Assembly: GCA_937910685.1 (NCBI GenBank)
Contig: CALEMP010000240.1
Coordinates: 1 to 38,006 of the forward strand
Reading direction: 5' to 3'
DNA from: an uncultured bacterium
GTDB lineage: Bacteria > Planctomycetota > UBA1135 > GCA-002686595
DNA: 38,006 nt
In this document: piece by piece, positions 8,027 to 16,500 of the stretch
Layout of the letters: every line of letters starts with the position of its first letter
How positions within the stretch are numbered: position 1 is the stretch's first letter
Position numbers and translations under genes: made by a program
The notes under the pieces: model-generated
What the model was told of the DNA's origin: nothing
Databases searched by the model: none
The model's input: the letters and a program-made list of their open reading frames with translations, nothing else

Positions 8027-8041
8027 CCAGAAGGGCCAGCA

Positions 8042-8203
8042 TCACATGACCTCGGCGGCAGGGGAAACCTTGCCTCCGAGGCTTTCGTGCTTAACCCCAT
8101 CGACCCGGATGCACATGCACTCGCGCATGCATCCGCGTTCATCCACGATGCAAGATGCCGGCGCGGTGCAGTCGTCCAGGGCCGCGAGCAATTGCACGAT
8201 CAA
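8042..8203 (-). pseudogene. MoaD/ThiS-like ORF, N-terminally shortened and lacking the GG tail
   Basis: A 53-codon ORF too short for most gene callers. It can start at a TTG overlapping the stop of the BNR gene (TTGA) and ends at TGA 8042-8044. Its product includes QLLAALDD, CIVDERGCMRECM, CIRVDGVKHESLGG and SPAAEVM. This follows the C-terminal two-thirds of MoaD/ThiS-like sulfur carriers (LxDExGxLRxxVxxxVDGxxxxxLxxxVxxxxEV). The N-terminal strand and the terminal Gly-Gly are missing. Just past the stop another frame reads MLALLGA, resembling the family's usual last strand, so a frameshift may have removed the tail. From memory, small MoaD-like genes sit next to this type of BNR gene in other bacteria. 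I read it as a decaying or diverged partner gene. Confidence 0.5.
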
Positions 8204-9369
8204 GGGCGCACGCCACTGACTTCAAGCGAATAGATGTGGGGCAGGTGACGTGCAATTCCTTTCCAACTACGGCCTGCGTTGGTGGAAGCCCATATCTCTC
8301 CCCCCGTGTTGCCCAAATAAACTCCCAAGGGGTCGTGCCCGTCGTGGGCCATGCACTGGCGCTTGACGGTCCAGTGAGCGTGCTCCTGGGGGAAACCCTT
8401 GTCGAGGCGCTTCCAACTCTTGCCCCGGTCGGTGGTGCGATAGACAGCCGGTTGCCCGTTGGGTGAGGTCCGCGGCCAATCGTCGCCACTGTCCATGGGG
8501 AAGACATAGGCGCAATCCGCATTCTTGGGATGCAGCACAATGCCAAAGCCCACGTCTCCGATTTCTTTGGGCATGTTGTCCCCCACCCGATCCCACTTGC
8601 CCTCTTCGCGATCCATGGCATAGATGCCCCAATGGTCTTGTAGCCAAAGGCGATCGGGATTGGTCGGCGCCATCCCCATGCAATGCGGGTCGTGGCCGTG
8701 GTCCGGTTCCTCTGGAGTACGGTCCATGATGCACCCCTGGTTGAGGGGTGCCCAGGACCTGCCCGTATCGACGCTTTCAAACACGCCGCCACTGCTCATG
8801 CCCACGTACAGATGTCGCGGGTCACGTGGGTCCACCTGGATCGAGTGCAACTTCGGCCCATCGGGAGTTTGGTCCTTGTCCCCACCTGTCCAAAGGTCCA
8901 GGTCGGGATGATTGTTCAAGCCCTTGACTGGCTTCCAGGTGCGGCCCCCATCTCGGGAACGGAACAGCCCCTGGGGACTGGTGCCCGCGTACCAACAGTC
9001 GGGTTCGTCCGAGTGACCGGGGGCCAACCAAAAAGTGTGATTGACCGTGCGTTGCAGGAGCTCTTCGGGGGCGGTTCCAAATTCAGGGGGCTTAGTAGCT
9101 TCCTTCCAGTTCTTGCCCCCGTCCTCGCTGCGAAAGATCGTCGGGCCAAGCTGCTTCGTGCGAGCGGCGCAAAGCAAGTACCCCTTGCGCCGGGGATCCT
9201 CCACTAGGTGGTGCACCACACTGCCCAAAAACCAGGTGCTCATCACCTTCCATGTTTTCCGAGCAGCGTCGCTCTTGATGCGAAAGGCTCCCTTCCGGGT
9301 GCCGACCAACAACTGGACGGCTCCTTTGCGCGTGCGGGGTACACGCAGCTTGTACTTGGCTTCGGTCAT
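8200..9369 (-). CDS. BNR/Asp-box repeat (sialidase-fold, sortilin-like) protein
   Basis: Predicted beta-propeller of 389 residues with no signal peptide, so probably cytoplasmic. At least five Asp-box motifs are visible: RSEDGGKNWKEA, RSRDGGRTWKPV, ESVDTGRSWAPL, RTTDRGKSWKRL and ASTNAGRSWKGI. The N-terminal LLVGTRKGAF is typical of the WD40/YVTN/BNR-like proteins annotated as exo-alpha-sialidase. The catalytic Arg triad and Tyr/Glu of true sialidases cannot be confirmed by eye, so enzyme activity should not be assumed. It follows the aminotransferase gene by 66 nt on the same strand and runs into the MoaD-like remnant. The last residues (SLEVSGVRP) may reflect a deletion that joined the two genes. 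Confidence 0.8.
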   Translation of the reverse strand: MTEAKYKLRVPRTRKGAVQLLVGTRKGAFRIKSDAARKTWKVMSTWFLGSVVHHLVEDPRRKGYLLCAARTKQLGPTIFRSEDGGKNWKEATKPPEFGTAPEELLQRTVNHTFWLAPGHSDEPDCWYAGTSPQGLFRSRDGGRTWKPVKGLNNHPDLDLWTGGDKDQTPDGPKLHSIQVDPRDPRHLYVGMSSGGVFESVDTGRSWAPLNQGCIMDRTPEEPDHGHDPHCMGMAPTNPDRLWLQDHWGIYAMDREEGKWDRVGDNMPKEIGDVGFGIVLHPKNADCAYVFPMDSGDDWPRTSPNGQPAVYRTTDRGKSWKRLDKGFPQEHAHWTVKRQCMAHDGHDPLGVYLGNTGGEIWASTNAGRSWKGIARHLPHIYSLEVSGVRP

Positions 9370-9420
9370 GGGGGGATCTTAGCGCAGGCCCAGTCCCCTG
9401 CTTGGATTTCAGTTGCTTTG

Positions 9421-9435
9421 GCGGGGCAACCCCGC
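9421..9435 (-). terminator. Short GC hairpin abutting the aminotransferase stop
   Basis: On the minus strand, GCGGGG and CCCCGC pair around a TTG loop immediately after the TGA. The following bases are CAAAGC, not a U-tract, so it may be a weak terminator or an RNA-stability hairpin. Confidence 0.35.
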
Positions 9436-10584
9436 TCACAGACGGCCCAATCGCTCGGCAGCCTCTTCGATGGATTCCATGGGCAGGGCGAAACACAAAC
9501 GCACCTGCTGATCCCCTCCAGCCCCCTGGTGGAACGCTGATCCGGGCACCGTCGCTACCCCCGTGCGCTCCAGCAGCTCGACGGCACAGGCCATCGAATC
9601 CGGCTGCCTTAGGCGGGAAACATCGCTCAGCACATAATACGCCCCCTCGGGCCGAATCGCAGGTAAGCCAGCCCGATCGAGGGCATCGCACAACAGGCTG
9701 CGGCGGGCCGCGTACTGCTGGCGCTGCTCTTCAAAAAACGACGGGGGCAATTGGAAACCCGCGGCGACCCCGTGCTGCAGAGGTGTGGGAGCGCAGATGT
9801 AAAACAGATCGTGCACTAGTGTGATCGCCTTAGACAGCTCAGGCGGAGCAACCGCATAACCGAGGCGCCAACCGGTGATGGCAAAAGTCTTCGAGAGCCC
9901 CATCAGGGTCACCGTCCGTTTGCCCAAGTCCCCCACAGTGGCTGGACTGATGTGCTCACGGCCGTCGTACCGAATCTCTTCGTAGATCTCATCTGTGATC
10001 ACCAGGAGGTCAAACTCCTCGGCAACCCGGTCCACGATTTCCAATTCGCCCCGGGTCATCATGTGCCCGGTGGGGTTGCCGGGGGTGACCAAAACCATGG
10101 CCCGAGTCTTGGGGCTTATGGCGGCCCGCAGGGTCTCTTCATTGAGGGCAAACCCAGGACCTTGGAGGGTCACGAACTCCGGTTGCAACCCGGCCACCTT
10201 GGCGGCGGCTAGGTGATAGCCGTAGTAAGGTTCAAACAACAAAATCCCATCCCCCGGCTCCAGCAGGCCGTGAATTGTGGCGGTAAAGGCTGCTGCGGTC
10301 CCGGACGTCACTGTGATTTCGGACATGGGGTCCGCTTGAATCTGATTCGACGCAAGTAACTTGGCGGCGATAAGCTTGCGCAGGGAGAGCTCGCCCTCGG
10401 GATAGGAATAGGCGTTGTGATCCGCCTTCATAGCCTCGCTTGCGGCAGCGATCACCACACTGGGGGTTGGCATTTGGCAAAGGCCCTGCCCTAAGTTGAT
10501 TCCGCCCTGCTCGCTACACAAGCGTGTCATGGTGCGGATCGGTGATTGGGCCAAGCCATCGAGTCGTCGGGATCGCGTCTTCAT
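9436..10584 (-). CDS. Class I/II PLP-dependent aminotransferase
   Basis: Fold-type I aminotransferase of 382 residues, transferring an amino group between an amino acid and a 2-oxo acid. The Schiff-base Lys is K232 in GLSKTFAITGWRLGY. Cofactor residues include S94-G95-T96 (phosphate loop), N170 in TPGNPTG, and D198/Y201 in ITDEIYEEI. The C-terminal Arg binding the substrate carboxylate is in VRLCFAL. The N-terminal INLGQGLCQMPTP places it with the aspartate/aromatic/kynurenine-like subgroup Ib, but the donor cannot be decided from sequence. ATG at 10582-10584. It is divergent from the large exported protein gene upstream and leads the short minus-strand BNR cluster. Confidence 0.88.
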   Translation of the reverse strand: MKTRSRRLDGLAQSPIRTMTRLCSEQGGINLGQGLCQMPTPSVVIAAASEAMKADHNAYSYPEGELSLRKLIAAKLLASNQIQADPMSEITVTSGTAAAFTATIHGLLEPGDGILLFEPYYGYHLAAAKVAGLQPEFVTLQGPGFALNEETLRAAISPKTRAMVLVTPGNPTGHMMTRGELEIVDRVAEEFDLLVITDEIYEEIRYDGREHISPATVGDLGKRTVTLMGLSKTFAITGWRLGYAVAPPELSKAITLVHDLFYICAPTPLQHGVAAGFQLPPSFFEEQRQQYAARRSLLCDALDRAGLPAIRPEGAYYVLSDVSRLRQPDSMACAVELLERTGVATVPGSAFHQGAGGDQQVRLCFALPMESIEEAAERLGRL

Positions 10585-10708
10585 GGGGGAACCCTAACCC
10601 GGACCGCTGCCCAGGACCAGCCCGGCTTACGGGGGAGAATTGGTGTTTTGAGGGAGGATTGAACTTCCGGAGCACCATGGACTGAATCCTCTGGGCTATC
10701 CTCTTGGG

Positions 10709-13360
10709 ATGCAATTCCCCGGACTAGGGCTCCTGGCGGTTCCCCGCTGGATAGGTTGGAGCTTTGGCCTCATGCTGGCCTTCGCCAACGGACAGGCTTC
10801 CCCGAGCCTCAGCCAAGAAACCCCGCCTGTACAGGGCAGCGCCCCAAGCTCGGTCTTCGCGCGCTTCGAATTGGTTCTTCCCCAAGCGCGCAAGTTCGTC
10901 TTCCATGGCTGCCTGCCCGTGATCCAAAAAGATCTCGCATCCAGAAGGACGGGGCGCACGCCCTTTGCGGTGCGCCTGATGGAAAGCGACCTAGATCCCG
11001 TGCCCGCTCAACTCGAAGTGGTCACCCGGGATGCCGCGGGCCAGCCTTCGGTGATCGAATTGCTTGCGCCCATCACCCTGCCAAGGGACATGGCCCCGGG
11101 GCGACGGGCCGAGTTCGAAGTGCTGACCGGTGACTTTGCTCTGCCAAAGTCCATCACTCTAGAAACCAAGGTTAAGGGGCTTCTGAAAAACCCCAGCAAG
11201 GGGCCCAAACTGATTGGCTGGGATGCCATGGGAAATCGCTTCGAAGCAGACCTATTGGGCCTCAGCCCTAGCGCAAGCTTTGGAAGTCGCCACACCAACC
11301 GCAAGGGTCACGCCGCCCGGGGCTGGCGCACTGCTGCGGTCATGCAACCTGTGGAACCGGAATCCTCACAAAAATCCCCGGCCCTCCCGAACCTGTTCGC
11401 CGTACACGCCTACTGGACCTTATTGGCCGGTGACGACCGCATCAGTCTCGACCTGCGCATTCACAACGGGCTCGATCATGGAACGGCCCCCGCGAACGGG
11501 GACGAGACCCCCCTGGGCATTGCCTACTTCCAGGCCCTTGAATTAGATTTGCCCGCAGGATGGGCCATCACCCCTCTCGTGCACGACCCCTGGTTTGGGC
11601 CTCGGCGCGAAGAGGACCAACGGGTGCGCGTTCCCCTTGTTCGCCGCCAAATGAACGAGCGCTGTCATGTGATGCCGCCCCAGGGGCAGTTTATTCGGCG
11701 CCTCACCCTGCACCATCAGGCTATCTCGATTCCGGCAGGTGGGCACCCCCTCATCGGCACCCTTGCCTTTTGTCGTCCCGCCGCGGGTCTCTCAAGTTGG
11801 TTTAGTAGCGACTACAAGGCGTACTTCCCCCAGGGCGTCAGATTGCCCAGCTTGCGGCAATACCCCGCCCGCGCTCATACGAGCGGAGGCCCTGCCGCCA
11901 TTCGCGCGGACCTAGAAGCGAGTCGGGATCATCTGCGTCGCGCTCTGACCTCGGGCAAGGGCGATGGGCATTTGGTGGGCGATTGCATGGGATGGGCTCA
12001 GCCCTGGTTCTATGCCTATGCGGGTGCTGCAGGTGGCGCAGACATCACCTTCATCGAGGGGCACCTGACCGCAGCCGGTGCTTCAAGGGCGGGCTACGAG
12101 CACTTGGCCCTACTTCATCGCATGAACACGGCCCGCCATCCCCGGGCTCTTTGGAATCGGAAGGCAGAACCCCTTGGACCCGAATCATGGCTGGACCCTG
12201 AAGGGCGCGTGGCCGTGTTTTTCCGTACCCATGCGCGCATGACCCCGCCGGGGCACAAGCTGCCAGCCCTAGGTGGGCCCACCCCCCATGCTTCGGTCAA
12301 GGTCGTGCACGCAAAAAAAATGCGCCCTCCTTATGATTCTGGTTCGCCCCATAAGGACGGGGGAAGCCTGGGGAAAGGGGATGATTCCATATGGAATTGG
12401 ATGGCCCACGATGGGGAACACCTGATCCGCTACACCAAGAACCCAAAGGCCCTGGTCTGGCTTGGGAATGATCCCCTAGCGAAGGACGATTTAATCCTGA
12501 CCGGCGAACTCTTTCGCCTGATGGTCCATGAACAAGCCTTGGCCCCGGATATTTGGGCAGGAGGCGAGAGCCTTGGTGAACTCCACGCACGCGCCCTAGC
12601 CCATCCAGGAGAAGGGCTGCCCATTACCCGGGCCTACGCATGGGGTGTGGACACATTGGTCGCCTGCTATGCCCTAGGTTCCCGGCAAGACCGTAGAGCC
12701 CTGCGTCCCTGGCTGGAAAAGTTCGCCGAGACCCTCGTTCTCGCGGGGTTGCCAAACGGGGTTGTTTCCCGCCGGCACCACGAGACAATTCTCAAAGGCA
12801 ACTACGAGGGCTGCCAGACTTTCGAAGTCCTCTTTCTGCAACACGCCAGGCGCAGCCTGATCGAATCGGTTTTTCCCAATCCCAACAGCGGAGTCGGAAG
12901 TCACCTGCGAGAGCAGTACAAGGCCATCGCCAGAACCCTGCTCAGCCCTCCGGTTTGGGGCAAGGTTGGTGCGGGGCAGGGACTCAAGCAAGGCCCCTGG
13001 GGCAAATGGGCTCTTGCGCCCCTGGACCCCGAAGTTGGGCCGCCCTACAGCGATGAGGAGCGCTGGGGTCGGGGCTATCTCCCCGAGGGAGGCACCGACG
13101 GCGGAGTGGAGCGCACCTACTCTTGGGACACCTTGACCTTTTGCATGGACTTGGCGCCGACCAAGCGGAATTCCCGCGGCCAAGCCGATGCCCTGACCCG
13201 CGAGTTCCTCCTGGGCCGAGCATTCCTGTTGGGTTCTGGGGCCTCCACTCGAATGGATATGGAACGTCAGTTACTCAAACGTGTGGCCAGCAACTCGGGG
13301 GATCACGGGGGAAACTATGTTGGCTTTCTTGCCTTCCTTGAAGGGGTTGGCAGGCGCTAG
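10709..13360 (+). CDS. Large exported protein of unknown function (883 residues)
   Basis: I do not recognise this protein. The N-terminus has a possible signal peptide (hydrophobic GLMLAFANGQA after Arg14), so it is probably exported. Residues about 50-400 are rich in beta-type alternation and Pro. The C-terminal half, about 400-880, looks alpha-helical, with patterns such as WMAHDGEHLIRYTKN, KDDLILTGELFRLMVHEQ, TRAYAWGVDTLVACYAL and FETLVLAGLPNGVV-like repeats. A beta-sandwich followed by an alpha/alpha-toroid is common in polysaccharide lyases and glycosidases, but no family motif proves that here. Conserved-looking acidic and His residues (HDGEH, ETILKGNYEG) could be catalytic. No ribosome-binding site is evident. 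It is flanked by a divergent gene and a long leader region. Confidence 0.7.
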   Translation: MQFPGLGLLAVPRWIGWSFGLMLAFANGQASPSLSQETPPVQGSAPSSVFARFELVLPQARKFVFHGCLPVIQKDLASRRTGRTPFAVRLMESDLDPVPAQLEVVTRDAAGQPSVIELLAPITLPRDMAPGRRAEFEVLTGDFALPKSITLETKVKGLLKNPSKGPKLIGWDAMGNRFEADLLGLSPSASFGSRHTNRKGHAARGWRTAAVMQPVEPESSQKSPALPNLFAVHAYWTLLAGDDRISLDLRIHNGLDHGTAPANGDETPLGIAYFQALELDLPAGWAITPLVHDPWFGPRREEDQRVRVPLVRRQMNERCHVMPPQGQFIRRLTLHHQAISIPAGGHPLIGTLAFCRPAAGLSSWFSSDYKAYFPQGVRLPSLRQYPARAHTSGGPAAIRADLEASRDHLRRALTSGKGDGHLVGDCMGWAQPWFYAYAGAAGGADITFIEGHLTAAGASRAGYEHLALLHRMNTARHPRALWNRKAEPLGPESWLDPEGRVAVFFRTHARMTPPGHKLPALGGPTPHASVKVVHAKKMRPPYDSGSPHKDGGSLGKGDDSIWNWMAHDGEHLIRYTKNPKALVWLGNDPLAKDDLILTGELFRLMVHEQALAPDIWAGGESLGELHARALAHPGEGLPITRAYAWGVDTLVACYALGSRQDRRALRPWLEKFAETLVLAGLPNGVVSRRHHETILKGNYEGCQTFEVLFLQHARRSLIESVFPNPNSGVGSHLREQYKAIARTLLSPPVWGKVGAGQGLKQGPWGKWALAPLDPEVGPPYSDEERWGRGYLPEGGTDGGVERTYSWDTLTFCMDLAPTKRNSRGQADALTREFLLGRAFLLGSGASTRMDMERQLLKRVASNSGDHGGNYVGFLAFLEGVGRR

Positions 13361-13754
13361 CACAGTGAACCAGGGGATTATGGCAATGGGGTGTGACCTG
13401 ACAAGGCACCTTCATAACGCCCCATTGCGATGCACCGAGGCCAACACAACGTGGATTTCGTTTCCGGGATTGAGCCAAGTCAAAGCTTGCTGGCCTCCCC
13501 CTAGCTAAAAGAGGGTCACCCGTCCGAGGGCCCGGGCGCCCCACAAGCTGGCCTCAACCCCCTCTGGCGGCCCTATAGGTGGCCCCTCACCCAAAGTGGG
13601 GCGCAAAACCGACCCCCAGCCGCGGGCTAGTTCTTTTCGGGAACCTAACCTATACGCAGTTCGTCTAGGAGCACAACTCCTCAACCCAGGGTAGGCTTAT
13701 GCCTAGGAACCTTAATACCGCCAGCAACCTGGATATAGCCCCTCCCCTCTCACC
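13361..13754. other. 394-nt non-coding interval with several inverted repeats
   Basis: No convincing coding sequence is present. Inverted repeats on the plus strand: GCAATGGGG/CCCCATTGC (13383-13391/13420-13428, loop 28, extendable by G-T and G-C pairs); GCCCCTCAC/GTGGGGC (13582-13602, one bulge); GTTC/GAAC (13630-13644); AGGAG/CTCCT (13667-13681); TAGGC/GCCTA around TTAT (13692-13705). The first could end the upstream gene, although no T-run follows it. The last three lie within 125 nt of the di-haem start and could fold as a leader or bind a regulator. No clear promoter boxes are visible. Confidence 0.5.
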
Positions 13755-15179
13755 ATGACTCCGAGACAATCTCGACCCTCCGGCCTAATCCGAAGCACCC
13801 GTTTCCTGGGCTTCACGGCCCTCGGCCTCGCCCTGACCACCGCGCTCGGCTCCGCCCAGAATGTTCAGCGTCGTATGGGTGATCCGGTTCCCGGTTTGAG
13901 TCAGTTCCAGCGTGACCTTTTCGAAGCGGGCAAGGTGCTCTTTGCGGACAATCTAGACGTGCTCGATGGCCTCGGGCCAATCATGAACGACGTGTCCTGC
14001 GGTGCCTGCCACAACATCCCAGTTGTGGGCGGTTGGGGCACGAACTCAGTGACACGCTTCGGCAAGGCAGCCACCGGTGGCGCCCCCTTCGACCCCCTCG
14101 CGGCCCTGGGCGGAACACTGCTCCAGTCCCAGACCATCGATCCCCCCTGCGCCGAAGTCGTCCCGCCCGAGGCGGATGTGGTTACCCAGCGCATAACCCC
14201 CATCTGCTTTGGAGCTGGCCTGCTGGAAGCGATTCCCGAGGCTGCGATACAGCAAAACGAACTGGACCAACCGGGCTTCGGCCTGAACGGCGTGCGCCGC
14301 ATGTTCCCTCCCATCGAGGGAGGCCCCGCAAAGGCTTCGCGCTTCGGCTGGAAGGGCGGCCCCTCCACGGTCCTGAGCTTTTCGATCGATGCATCCTTGA
14401 TGGAAATGGGCATGACCAGTGTGTTCCTGCCTAACGAACAGGCCCCCAACGGAGACACGGCCCTGCTCGCGCTCTGCGATGCGGTTGCCGACCCCGAAGA
14501 CGGACCGGACGCAGCGGGCTTCACCCGCATCGAACGCATCACCCACTTCCAAGCGATGTTGGCGGCCCCGCCCCAAACCCCTCGCAACGGAATGACCGGT
14601 CAGCCAATCTTTGATTCCGTCGGCTGCGCAGATTGCCACCGGCCCCACTACATGACCGGACCGCACGCGATCGGAGCCCTATCGGGTCGCGATATCCGGC
14701 CCTACAGCGACTTCCTGATCCACGACATGGGATCCGGCGGCGACGGTATCGTGGACGGTCCCGTGTCGGAAAGCCAGCACATGACCCGGGCCCTTTGGGG
14801 ATTGAATATGCGCACCTCACTGATGCACGACGGATCGGCCAGTGGCGGCACTTTTGCCCAAAATATCGACATGGCCATCAACATGCACGACGGCGAGGCA
14901 GCGGCTTCACGGATTGCCTATCAGGCCCTTCCCTCGGCGGACCAGAACGCAATAGCCAAGTTCCTGCGGAGCCTCGGCCAAGCGGAGTTTGACCTGGTAG
15001 ATGACGACCACGACGTGGATGAATTCGACTGGTTCTTCTGCTTGCAACAGTTCAACGGGCCCTTCCCTGCCGTGGCCCACACGGCCGACGACGTAGGCGC
15101 CCTCTGTGACCTTGACCAGGACGGAGACTTCGACCTGGTTGAGTTCGGAGCCTTCCAACGCGCCTTCACAGGACAGTGA
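13755..15179 (+). CDS. Secreted di-haem oxidoreductase (DUF1111) with dockerin-like tail
   Basis: Protein of 474 residues. A signal peptide (FLGFTALGLALTTALGSAQ) exports it. The DUF1111/di-haem thiol oxidoreductase body carries two c-type haem sites, CGACH (82-86) and CADCH (291-295). Family features include SDFLIHDMGSGGDG, RALWGL, LMHDGSASG and MHDGEAAASR. Haem attachment implies a periplasmic or outer location; related proteins are described as putative peroxidases or redox enzymes, and the substrate is unknown. Residues about 415-474 form a dockerin-like pair of EF-hand loops, DDDHDVDEFD and DLDQDGDFDLVEF, linked by a segment with two Cys, as is frequent in planctomycetes. The next gene encodes a cohesin-like domain, so the tail may serve as an anchor. 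The stop is 53 nt before that gene's signal-peptide ATG. Confidence 0.88.
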   Translation: MTPRQSRPSGLIRSTRFLGFTALGLALTTALGSAQNVQRRMGDPVPGLSQFQRDLFEAGKVLFADNLDVLDGLGPIMNDVSCGACHNIPVVGGWGTNSVTRFGKAATGGAPFDPLAALGGTLLQSQTIDPPCAEVVPPEADVVTQRITPICFGAGLLEAIPEAAIQQNELDQPGFGLNGVRRMFPPIEGGPAKASRFGWKGGPSTVLSFSIDASLMEMGMTSVFLPNEQAPNGDTALLALCDAVADPEDGPDAAGFTRIERITHFQAMLAAPPQTPRNGMTGQPIFDSVGCADCHRPHYMTGPHAIGALSGRDIRPYSDFLIHDMGSGGDGIVDGPVSESQHMTRALWGLNMRTSLMHDGSASGGTFAQNIDMAINMHDGEAAASRIAYQALPSADQNAIAKFLRSLGQAEFDLVDDDHDVDEFDWFFCLQQFNGPFPAVAHTADDVGALCDLDQDGDFDLVEFGAFQRAFTGQ

Positions 15180-15232
15180 ATCTCATGTTTTCACACCAAT
15201 CCAATCCTCAAGCATCCTCTTCCTTGAAACCC

Positions 15233-16255
15233 ATGAAGCGCATCTTCCCCCTCATCGCCTGCATGCTGGCCGCCCACACGGCAAGCGCATCCGATTTGGA
15301 CCTGCATGTCAGGTCCGGTGGCTCCCATCATATCTGGGTTCAGACCGGCCAAAGCGTGACCTACGAAGTTGAAGGTGAACTAACCGACAACTTGAACCAG
15401 GGGCTTGCGTTCTTTGCCTTCAACCTTCAATTCGACGGTGGCGACCTCGGTCAGGCACAAGCCCCCAGTTCGGCGAACATGCTGAACTTTGCAACCCCTT
15501 TGGGCTTGAACAATCCAGCCGGCTTCGGGGGCACCGTACACAATGGGGACTTGATCCAAATCGGCGGCGGCCAGAACACGATCATCCAGTCCTTTGCAGC
15601 CGCCCCCTCGGGCCTGGTGATGACCGGCATCGCGACTCTGGGAGCCCCCGAACTGCTCGTGACGGGAATCCTGACCGCCCCCATGACTGCGGGCACTTAC
15701 CATTTAACCCCCAGCGACCTGCACGCCAATGTGATTGATGCGAACGCAAGCGGATCGCCCTTCTGGACCGTGTCCTCGGCAGGTACCGGAGTGATGCACG
15801 GCCTTGTGCTGCATGTCTCTGATTGTGCGCCTCCCAACAACTACTGCGCAGGTAAGGCAAACAGTGCGGGCTGCACGGCGACCTTGAGTGCCACCGGAAC
15901 TGCAACCCTTACGGGTCCGAATGACTTTGTGATCCACGCCAATGATGTGATCAACAAGCGCTTTGGCCTGATGTTCTGGGGCACCGGGGCCACCAACCTC
16001 CCCTGGGCCGGTGGAACCCTGTGCGTTGCGCCTCCCCTCATTCGCATGGGCGCACATTTCACCGGCGGCGCAGGCCCCACAGGCAGCAATTGCAACGGCC
16101 AGATCCACCAGCTGTTTTCCCAGGTCCTGATGGTCAACCGTGGCCTCATGGCGGGCGATACGGTTGCAATTCAGTGCTGGTACCGAGATCCACCCCATGC
16201 GGATGGAACCGGCGTAGCCATGACCGACGCCCTTACCTTCACGATCTGCCCCTAG
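15233..16255 (+). CDS. Secreted cohesin-like protein with C-terminal NYC/WYRD domain
   Basis: Exported protein of 340 residues. The ATG at 15233 gives a textbook signal peptide (MKRIFPLIACMLAAHTASAS). A GTG at 15176 overlapping the upstream stop is possible but would add 19 polar residues. Residues about 35-195 look like a cohesin-type beta-sandwich: SVTYEVEGELTDN, then NQGLAFFAFNLQFDGG (family pattern NxGLAxFxFxLxFD) and further beta strands. From NYC (203-205) to the end a second domain begins, with Cys pairs and the closing pattern CWYRDPP...DALTF. That domain recurs in the VCBS protein encoded next. The role could be binding of dockerin-bearing partners at the cell surface, but this is inference. 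Confidence 0.7.
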   Translation: MKRIFPLIACMLAAHTASASDLDLHVRSGGSHHIWVQTGQSVTYEVEGELTDNLNQGLAFFAFNLQFDGGDLGQAQAPSSANMLNFATPLGLNNPAGFGGTVHNGDLIQIGGGQNTIIQSFAAAPSGLVMTGIATLGAPELLVTGILTAPMTAGTYHLTPSDLHANVIDANASGSPFWTVSSAGTGVMHGLVLHVSDCAPPNNYCAGKANSAGCTATLSATGTATLTGPNDFVIHANDVINKRFGLMFWGTGATNLPWAGGTLCVAPPLIRMGAHFTGGAGPTGSNCNGQIHQLFSQVLMVNRGLMAGDTVAIQCWYRDPPHADGTGVAMTDALTFTICP

Positions 16256-16262
16256 TAGGGGC
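16248..16262 (+). terminator. Palindromic hairpin over the stop codon of the cohesin-like gene
   Basis: GCCCCTAGTAGGGGC is a perfect 7-bp inverted repeat centred on the G of the TAG stop, followed by CTTTAG. It could fold as a short stem (GCCCC/GGGGC) and weaken read-through, but the T-run is short. A second inverted repeat, CCCC/GGGG, lies at about 16321-16334. Confidence 0.35.
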
Positions 16263-16363
16263 CTTTAGAAAGCTCTCCCCGGGCACCAGGGCGAGCCAAT
16301 GTATTAAAACTATATCCAACCCCCATTCTAGGGGCCTAAACGGGTGGCTATGAACGAGCACCT

Positions 16364-16392
16364 TTGGCCTCACGAACATCTACTAGTACAAT
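16364..16392 (+). promoter_or_regulatory. Candidate sigma70-type promoter of the VCBS protein gene
   Basis: A -35 TTGGCC (16364-16369, 4 of 6 matches) and a -10 TACAAT (16387-16392, 5 of 6) are separated by exactly 17 nt. The start codon lies 109 nt beyond the -10, leaving a 5' leader of about 100 nt. Confidence 0.45.
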
Positions 16393-16500
16393 TCAACTCC
16401 TCACCCGCATCCCCGGGATCGGTGAGTCTCACCCCCTGACCTTGCGTACCTGCGCCTCTCACTTGATCCTTTGCCCCCAGGGCACATCCAAGCCGACCCC

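Noticed and set aside
10640..10690. GGTG...CACC stem with GATTGAACTTCC, vaguely tRNA-like
   Set aside because: No acceptor, D-arm or anticodon arm can be built around it and the T-loop consensus is not met.
10621..10708. TTGAAC and TATCCT as a promoter for the 883-residue protein
   Set aside because: The boxes are 32 nt apart, far from the 16-18 nt needed, and TATCCT is a weak match.
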